Of a stretch of 64,000 nucleotides of DNA, positions 57,538 through 64,000 are shown piece after piece. The notes under the pieces are model-generated. The model ran no database searches. It was given only the letters and a program-made list of their open reading frames with translations, and was not told the origin of the DNA. Position numbers and translations under genes: made by a program. The DNA comes from Hypericum androsaemum (taxonomy: Eukaryota; Streptophyta; Magnoliopsida; Malpighiales; Hypericaceae), in NCBI GenBank assembly GCA_963995505.1, contig OZ023185.1, positions 1,736,001-1,800,000 of the forward strand, read 5' to 3'. Positions within the stretch are counted from its first letter, which is position 1. Each line of letters begins with the position of its first letter.

Positions 57538-58665
57538 GGGCAAATTACCCTCACATCCCTGAGGTTTGGTCACCCTCCCCCTAGGGTCCCTGACTTTTGG
57601 AAAAAGATTGTCCCGTCCCTAAGTTTTGACGATAATAGACTCTCGGGTCCCTGGCTGACGTCATCGACTCTTTTTTTCATTTTTGGTCATGGAAATGACC
57701 AAAATACCCTTTTAAAAAATGTTAAAAGACGGGAGGCCGTACGGCCCGGAGCGGGAGCGGGAGCGGGAGCGGGAGGGGGAGCGGGAGAGGGAGGGGGAGA
57801 GGGAGGGAGGGGGAGGGGGAGAGGGGGAGGAGGGGGGGAGCGGGAGCGGGGAGATCTCGAGCGGGAGTGGGAGCGGGGGAGCGGGAGCGGGAGCGAGAGC
57901 GGGAGCAGGAGCGGGAGCGAGAGCGGGAGCAGGAGCGGGAGCGAGGGGGGGAGGAGGGGGGGAGCATGAGGGAGGGGGAGGGGGAGAGGGAGGGAGCGGG
58001 AGCGGGAGAGGGGGAGGAGGGGGGGAGCGGGAGCGGGAGCGGGAGGGGGAGAGGGGGGGCGAGGGAGCAAGTCGGGTCTTCAAACTCGACTAGTGAGGAC
58101 GAAGCAGCTCGCGAGAGGGACGCAGCTAGGGTTCGAGGCTCCGGCCGGGGAGGTGATGACCGGTACTATACCCGGAGTAGCTTCTTCTTCTTCCTCCCTA
58201 TCTTCCAAGGAGCTTCGCAGGATAGGGAAGATAAGGATGACGTGGGAGGAATCGCTGAGCTTGTGGGCGGAAGAAGGGGAGCAACACCATGGGAGGGTGA
58301 AGCTTTAAGGCGTTTCGAGCAGCTTCTTGAACGCGGACGAGCTCGCCTTTTTCAACGAGTCCATGGTGTGGGGGAGCGGGAGGGGGAGGGGGAGCGGGAG
58401 CGGGAGCGGGAGCAGGAGGGGGGGGGGGCGGGAGCGGGAGGGGGAGGGGGGGTAAAAGGTTGAAGAAGGTAAAAAAATTTATTTTTTGTTTAAGGGTATT
58501 TTGGTTATTTTCATGACCAAAAATGAAAAAAAGAGTCGATGACGTCAGCCAGGGACCCGAGAGTCTATTATCATCAAAACTTAGGGACGAGACAATCTTT
58601 TTCCAAAAGTCAGGGACCCTAAGGGGAGGGTGACCAAACTTCAGGGATGTGAGGGTAATTTGCCC
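57538..58665. mobile_element. Long-TIR element with purine-rich core and a captured unique segment
   Basis: Arms of about 180 bases (57538-57720 and 58490-58665) are inverted copies: GGGCAAATTACCCTCACATCC at the left against its complement at the right, and both contain GGTCCCTGGCTGACGTCATC and a GACCAAAA(T/A)... block. The inner parts are purine-rich GGGAGCGGGAGC arrays at 57750-58070 and 58370-58460. Between them lies a 290-bp segment of ordinary composition. The flanking bases resemble each other only weakly (AAGGAAAAT, TAGAAAAAA), so no clean target duplication is left. Structure suggests a non-autonomous Mutator, perhaps a Pack-MULE. Long frames across the arrays are artefacts of the repeat. 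Confidence 0.78.
58083..58369. other. Non-repetitive segment inside the long-TIR element
   Basis: Unlike the arrays around it, this segment has balanced composition. In one plus-strand frame it reads SSSSSLSSKELRRIGKIR and then MTWEESLSLWAEEGEQHHGR. I do not recognise the source. It may be a gene fragment copied by the element. Confidence 0.45.
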
Positions 58666-58821
58666 TAGAAAAAATTAGGTGTCTGGTATACTTGCGACTA
58701 CACCTACAAAAGGCAGATGCTTAGGTGAATGTCTTTGTGGTCCAGTACTAAACCATCCAACCCAACCAGTTCTTCCCCGACCAGCTAAAAAAACAACCAT
58801 ACAAATAATACAACACGCGCG

Positions 58822-58857
<36 letters not shown>

Positions 58858-59090
58858 CCAAGTCCAAAAGTTGGACTTGAACTTCAACTAGTTGGAGTCT
58901 CCCCGAAGGAAAATGGATTCCGGCAACGTCTTGGTGAGCAATTTTCCCATCAAATTGATGTTCTTTCCTTGTTCCTCACTTCGCTTCCCTCGCAATTTTC
59001 GTTACTATTTTTCGGGTTGGGATTGTTTAATTCAAGTTCGAGCCGGTTCGAAGAAGGGGCACACAACTTTCTCTCTCTCTCTCTCTGTCC
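58666..59090 (+). promoter_or_regulatory. Leader and promoter of the DHQ-SDH gene, with (TC)n tract
   Basis: A (TC)n run at 58825-58854 and another short one at 59070-59087 precede the coding start. An ATG at 58913 opens a short frame of seven codons that ends at a good GTGAGC donor, so an alternative first exon is possible. Confidence 0.5.
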
Positions 59091-62000
59091 ATGGATTTTT
59101 TCAATTTTCCTTACCTAACCCCGTTCACTGTCTCAATCTTGCTCTCCCTGATCTCTCTCCTCGTGCTTCGTTTCCTACTAAAAAAGGTGGCTCCGGCGAC
59201 GACGGCGGCCGCCCAAATGCAGAGCTCGGGGAGGAAGAACCCAACCCTAATATGCGTGCCGGTGATGGGGGATTCGGTGGAGAAAGTTGTGGCGGACATT
59301 GACAGGGCCAAAGCCGGTGGGGCCGACCTCGTGGAGGTCCGATTGGACAGCTTGGAGTCCCCCATCGCGGACCCGCGGGCCCTCCTTCACGCCATTATCC
59401 GTGCCTCCGTGTTGCCTACGCTCTTCACTTACAGGTACTAAAGTTTGTTTTGGTTAGTTGTGTTGTTGTGGAGGAGGTTTGTTAGGGAAAGGAGAGTTTT
59501 TTGATGTTTGATTGATGTGGAAACAGGCCGAAATGGGAAGGTGGGCTGTACGAAGGGGACGAGAAGGAGCGCCTGGATGTGCTCCGGTTGGCCATGGAGC
59601 TGGGAGCTGATTATATCGACGTTGAGCTTCAGGTTTGCCTGTTTGTTTTGTAGCTCAATGACAACTTCGCAGAGTGAAGTTGCTTATAGAGTGATATAGA
59701 GATATAGTTCGGAATATGATTTTGAAAAATGGTGAATGTCTTTTGAGGGGTTGAATACATAGTCGGGGATATAGTCAACTCTGGTCAAACTAAGGACTTG
59801 TTAGATGTTTTAGCTGTTGTTGGTATTGTAGGTCGAATATCTCTAACACTAAGGTGGTTTGCCTAGGGAGCCGGTGAGCTGTGGATTTGATGTGCTTGAC
59901 AAGCTTGATCTTAATGACTTAAATGTGCTGAATGGGAGTTTGCCTTTTGTGTTCTGGCTGATACTTTACAAGGGAAAAGAATCCCAAAGTTTAATATTAT
60001 CGTCTTTTTCTTGTGAAGGTTGCTCGCGAGTTTAACGATTCAATACACGGGAATAAATCCCCAAAGTGCAAGGTCATTGTTTCCTCACATAATTATCAGA
60101 ATACTCCTTCGGTCGAGGAACTTGGTAACCTTGTTGTAAGAATACAAGAAGCTGGAGCTGATATAGTGAAAATTGCAACTACGGCTTTGGACATTACAGA
60201 TGTGGCGCGCATGTTCCAGATAATGGTTCATTCTCAAGTAAGCAGCTGCAGCGTACGTCCTTGCTTGATGCTTCACTTCTGCTCAATATTATTCTCAACA
60301 CACAATAGTGCTTTATAATCTTATGAATTTAGGTCTGCTTTACTAAACTTGTATATGAACTTCAGGTGCCTATAATTGGGATTGTTATGGGTGATAGAGG
60401 ATTAATTTCACGGATCCTGTGTGCAAAATTTGGTGGGTTCCTCACTTTTGGTACGCTCGAGTCAGGAGTAGTTTCTGCCCCTGGACAACCGACCATGAAG
60501 GATCTTCTGGAACTGTACAATTTTAGGCAAATTGGACATGATACTAAAGTATATGGTATCATTGGGAATCCCGTCGGCCACAGCAAATCCCCTGTCTTGT
60601 ACAATGAAGCGTTCAAATCTGTTGGTTTCAATGGAGTTTATGTCCATTTACTAGTGGATGATGTGGCACGTTTTCTCCAAACATACTCATCAACAGATTT
60701 TGCTGGATTCAGGTTGTTCTTTGTGAGAAGAGATGTCATTCCTATTTTCCATTGGTTCATTCTGCATCAGTCAATATTCTGCTTTAAAGTCAAAATTAGT
60801 TTCACATTTTGCATTTTGCAACGATCCTGTCACTGGTCGGGCTGTTCGGAATTGTTTGTTGTCAGCTTGTGAATTACCCTCGTTCATGTCGCAGTTGTAC
60901 CATTCCGCACAAAGAGGCTGCTGTCAAGTGTTGCGATGAGGTGGACCCAGTTGCAAAGGTACTGCCCATTTTCTCAGCAGTATGCTGTGACCCATTTTTG
61001 TTACAGTGATCTCTAATGTGCCATGTTTTCACAGTCAATTGGAGCTGTTAATTGCATCATCAGGAGACAGAATGATGGGAAATTATTTGCTTGCAATACA
61101 GACTATGTAGGTGCTATAACCGCGATTGAAGATGGACTACGAGGTTCTATTGATTAAACAAGCTTCTATGTCTTAAAGGAGATACTTTCCTCGTACTTTC
61201 TGACATACTATCTTTGCAGCATCCGGGAAAAACGGATCTGCAGGCTCACCTTTAGCCGGTAAGCTGTTTGTTGTCATTGGTGCTGGTGGTGCTGGCAAAG
61301 CTCTTGCTTATGGAGCAAAAGAAAAGGGAGCAAGGGTCGTCATTGCGAATCGTACATATGGTAAGGTTGCCCCTCATTCTTCTCTGTGTCGTTCTTGTTG
61401 TCAGTTTCTAGCAAAGATGGTCGTGGGTTTTGCATATAGATTGGCATTTTAGTTCTAATCATTATTCTTCCACTTACCAGGAAATTTGTTTTTCTGTTCT
61501 TTCACTCATCAAACTAGGTGTTGTTCCCCAGAAAACTTTTAACATTAGATCCTTTAGTTGATAACTCTTTTTTGAGGGTAAAAGGTCAAAACTGATCTTT
61601 GAGCAATGGTAGTAATCTAGAAGTTGTACATTTGGGTTCAAAACACGTGACTATTTGAGATCGAAACTCTGTAGCTAGTCTAGACATTGCCAATAATGCC
61701 TTTATGAGATATAGTAAAGCAAGATTCTTTCATAAATGTGGAGTGAAAGAAGATGTAAGGATGATTATGCAAATAGAACATGGCGGTTTCTCTACTCACA
61801 TAAGCAGTGGCAACTATAGCCTTTTCTTTCCTTCTCTAGCTTATTGAATCTCTCTCCTTTAGCTTATTCGTGTTTGTTTTCTTCCATTTCGTTCCCAGTG
61901 CGAGCCAAAGAACTTGGGGACATAGTCGGAGCAGATGCTATAACTCTTTCAGATCTCAATAATTTCCACCCAGAGGATGGAATGGTCCTTGCAAACACGA

Positions 62001-62547
62001 CTTCAATTGGGATGCAACCAAAAGTTGAGGAAACACCGATTTCCAAGGTTTCCTCCCTCTCACCATGGTCTAATCTGCAACATCAAGTTCATACTGCTGA
62101 TAAAGTTTTGGACCTAAGTTTGTTGTTTGAAGCTCTAACATGGACTTGTGTGGAATGAATTGATTATTTGATCCCATCTTTAATTGGATTGTTGGTGTTT
62201 GCTAGTTGATATTTTCAGACAACGCAACTGTCCGGCAATGAACAAGTTCTTGTTTCTGCAGGATGTTTTGAGGCACTATTCTCTGGTTTTCGATGCTGTC
62301 TACACACCCAAAATAACCAGACTCTTGAGAGAAGCCGAAGAATCTGGAGCCACGACTGTTTCGGGGCTGGAGATGTTCATTGGGCAAGCCTATGAACAGT
62401 ATGAAAGGTTCACTGGCCTACCTGGTATGATCTCACCCGTTAGCTTCTCCAAGTTGGTACTCCATTTATCTGTCGGATTAATCAACCCTGTTTCAATTGC
62501 CTCTAACAGCACCCAAGGAACTGTTCCGGAAAATCATGGGAAACTAG
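59091..62547 (+). CDS. Bifunctional 3-dehydroquinate dehydratase/shikimate dehydrogenase
   Basis: Ten exons join in phase: 59091-59434, 59527-59632, 60019-60237, 60366-60712, 60895-60958, 61035-61143, 61220-61360, 61899-62047, 62262-62424 and 62510-62547, giving 559 residues. The type I dehydratase half has the general-base His (SSHNY, H174) and the Schiff-base Lys (ADIVKIAT, K201). The dehydrogenase half has the shikimate-binding Ser pair of NPVGHSKSP (S296, S298), the catalytic Lys of TIPHKE (K345) and Asp of NTDYVG (D383). The NADP fold is VIGAGGAGK with ANRTY. It converts dehydroquinate to dehydroshikimate and then to shikimate, normally in plastids. The N-terminus is odd: the first 32 residues form one hydrophobic helix (FTVSILLSLISLLVLRFLL) rather than a transit peptide. 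Met at 59217 or a spliced first exon from 58913 would give a protein without it. Confidence 0.92.
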
Positions 62548-63699
62548 TGAAGTGCCCGCCATTGATCTTCTCGACGCGGGGGCTCTTCTTTATCCTCTCC
62601 AAACGGCTCCATTAGACCGTGACGGACATGGGGATAGCTCGGTTGCTGCGATGTTGTGATCCTTATGTAGACTGTAGTAGCTCTCTTCTATTCAATTTGT
62701 GTTGTTGGAAATATTGATCTTGGTCTTCATTATTGCATGTCCCAGGATAAGAGGTCATGTCCTAAATATTTCAGGCAAACTGATCATGATTGCCCGTTTG
62801 TGTGAGACATAACACGAATTACTCTATTGATTAATCATCCATTTTATCTTTTACGTGTCCTGTTATTCTAGTTCGAACTCGAATGAGCAATGCCCTCTGT
62901 CCTAATCTTGACCTGAAATGGTGGCAGCCCTGCGGCCATCATCAGGGGTCCTCTACTTTCTCCTCCGCACTGCAAATCCGACTCCTCCTCCTCCATCAGT
63001 ATCTTCTTTGTGTCGCATACATGGCCATAGTAATACTCGTGTCACACTCTTTGTGATCTGACCAAATTCGAATGTCAATTCGGACATTTAATAACAACAA
63101 TAATAGAATGAGTTAACCTAAAAACTTCAAATCTAGTGTTTCTTTCCCACGTAAAGATGCAAAGTTTTTCTGTTAAAAAAAGCCGCGAAAAGTTTCAAAA
63201 AAATTCAGGTTATTGGAGGGAAGTCTGGAGGGTGGGAAGGCACGACGACCAATGATAGCGTGCAAAAGTTAAATTCAACCCTTTGGCCTTCCATAAAATT
63301 ACAATTTTTTAGGTAGATTTCCATTTATCAAAATCCAATAAAACAAAGGATTAAATTCATTATCTCCTGTGTGTTTTCAGTCACAATTCTTTATGTTAAG
63401 AAAATAGTTTCAAAATTTTTCTTATTTTTTCTTCCCAACACAGAATGACTATGCAATAATCAATCCTATATCAACTGTAATAGAAAATAACAAAATAAGT
63501 AAAGAAATTTAAAAACTCCTGACCCTGTTGCCATTTTTATTAGTAAAAAAGAAGAAGGAAGTTTTGTGTTATTTTCTTAACAAGGGAAGGGGGAGTACGT
63601 GACTATTTCGAATAACGTTAAGTTGGAAAAAATAATCATTTAGACAAACAAACAACCCTCTGGTCTGGAAGGGTAATTGATTTAGTTAGAGATTTTTTA
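62548..63699. other. 3' flank and intergenic region
   Basis: Probable 3' UTR to about 62750, then AT-rich DNA without recognised features. Confidence 0.5.
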
Positions 63700-63754
63700 A
63701 ATAAAAATAAACACAAAAACCTCGGCTGCTCCAAACAAACGCCTTAAGAAACTC

Positions 63755-63795
<41 letters not shown>

Positions 63796-64000
63796 AATAG
63801 AGAGAGTCTCCTCCATCTTCAACCACCAAACCCAAGTAAGCTCTCTCTCTCATTTATTTTCTTAATAACCCTTTAATTTGTGTCCTTTTCCCTTTTTGTA
63901 GTATTTTTTTTTACCTGATGGGGGGTGGGTTTTTCCCGCGCTGGTATGTAGTATAATTCTTCTTCGGTGTTGCATTATATAGGATGCTAACTTCATTAAT
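63700..64000 (+). promoter_or_regulatory. Possible promoter and first leader exon of a gene continuing past the window
   Basis: An AATAAAAATAAAC stretch near 63700 is followed by a (CT)n run (63755-63793) and then CCACCAAACCCAA joined to GTAAGC at about 63835. The last looks like a donor site ending a non-coding exon. No start codon in a convincing frame lies before the edge. Confidence 0.4.

Noticed and set aside
57687..58463. Long Arg/Glu/Gly and Pro/Ala/Ser frames on both strands
   Set aside because: Translations of the GGGAGC arrays; no domain, no splice logic, symmetrical on both strands.

Overview
The window is nuclear DNA from a flowering plant, almost certainly a woody eudicot. The genes are split by GT-AG introns into plant-specific families. 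The intergenic DNA is AT-rich and full of LTR-retrotransposon remains, MITE-like elements and microsatellites. No bacterial, CRISPR or phage features were seen. I cannot name the species from the sequence.

Nine protein genes are supported. On the + strand: a CASP-like membrane protein (4173-5971), an N-myristoylated CDK-like kinase (11135-14431), a small Gly/Pro-rich protein with a Cys cluster (15302-15917), an inactive beta-amylase BAM9 (21610-23744) and the bifunctional dehydroquinate dehydratase/shikimate dehydrogenase of the shikimate pathway (59091-62547). On the - strand: a tubby-like F-box protein (30631-33722), an SGF11-type zinc-finger protein (37543-41720), a VAP27-type ER contact-site protein (44097-45838), an AGP25/26-type arabinogalactan protein (49525-49935) and a RUNKEL/Fused-type kinase (51084-56265). 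That makes ten loci if the short Gly/Pro-rich gene is counted as a gene in its own right. Exon boundaries were set by eye from GT-AG sites, reading frame and family similarity. All the models given are phase-consistent from start to stop.

Between the genes lie identifiable wrecks. They are a divinyl-chlorophyllide reductase pseudogene cut in two by a solo LTR (6480-8756), a deletion-bearing NHX antiporter 3' fragment (43448-43694), a plastid-type tRNA-Arg(ACG) relic (46088-46160), a poly(A) retroposon (47117-47456) and a solo LTR nested in a MITE (1380-3721). There are also a TRIM element (18195-19144), a decayed full-length Ty1/copia element (23923-29517) and four elements with terminal inverted repeats and mostly 9-bp target duplications that look like non-autonomous Mutator elements. 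Two of these four carry cores made almost wholly of purines.

The genes do not form a pathway. Their order is nevertheless informative. From memory, BAM9, a TLP, an AGP and RUNKEL are neighbours on Arabidopsis chromosome 5 (At5g18670-18700), while DHQ-SDH, AGP27, TLP9 and a CASP-like gene are neighbours on chromosome 3 (At3g06350-06390). This window appears to hold one combined ancestral block from which both Arabidopsis segments were derived by duplication and gene loss.
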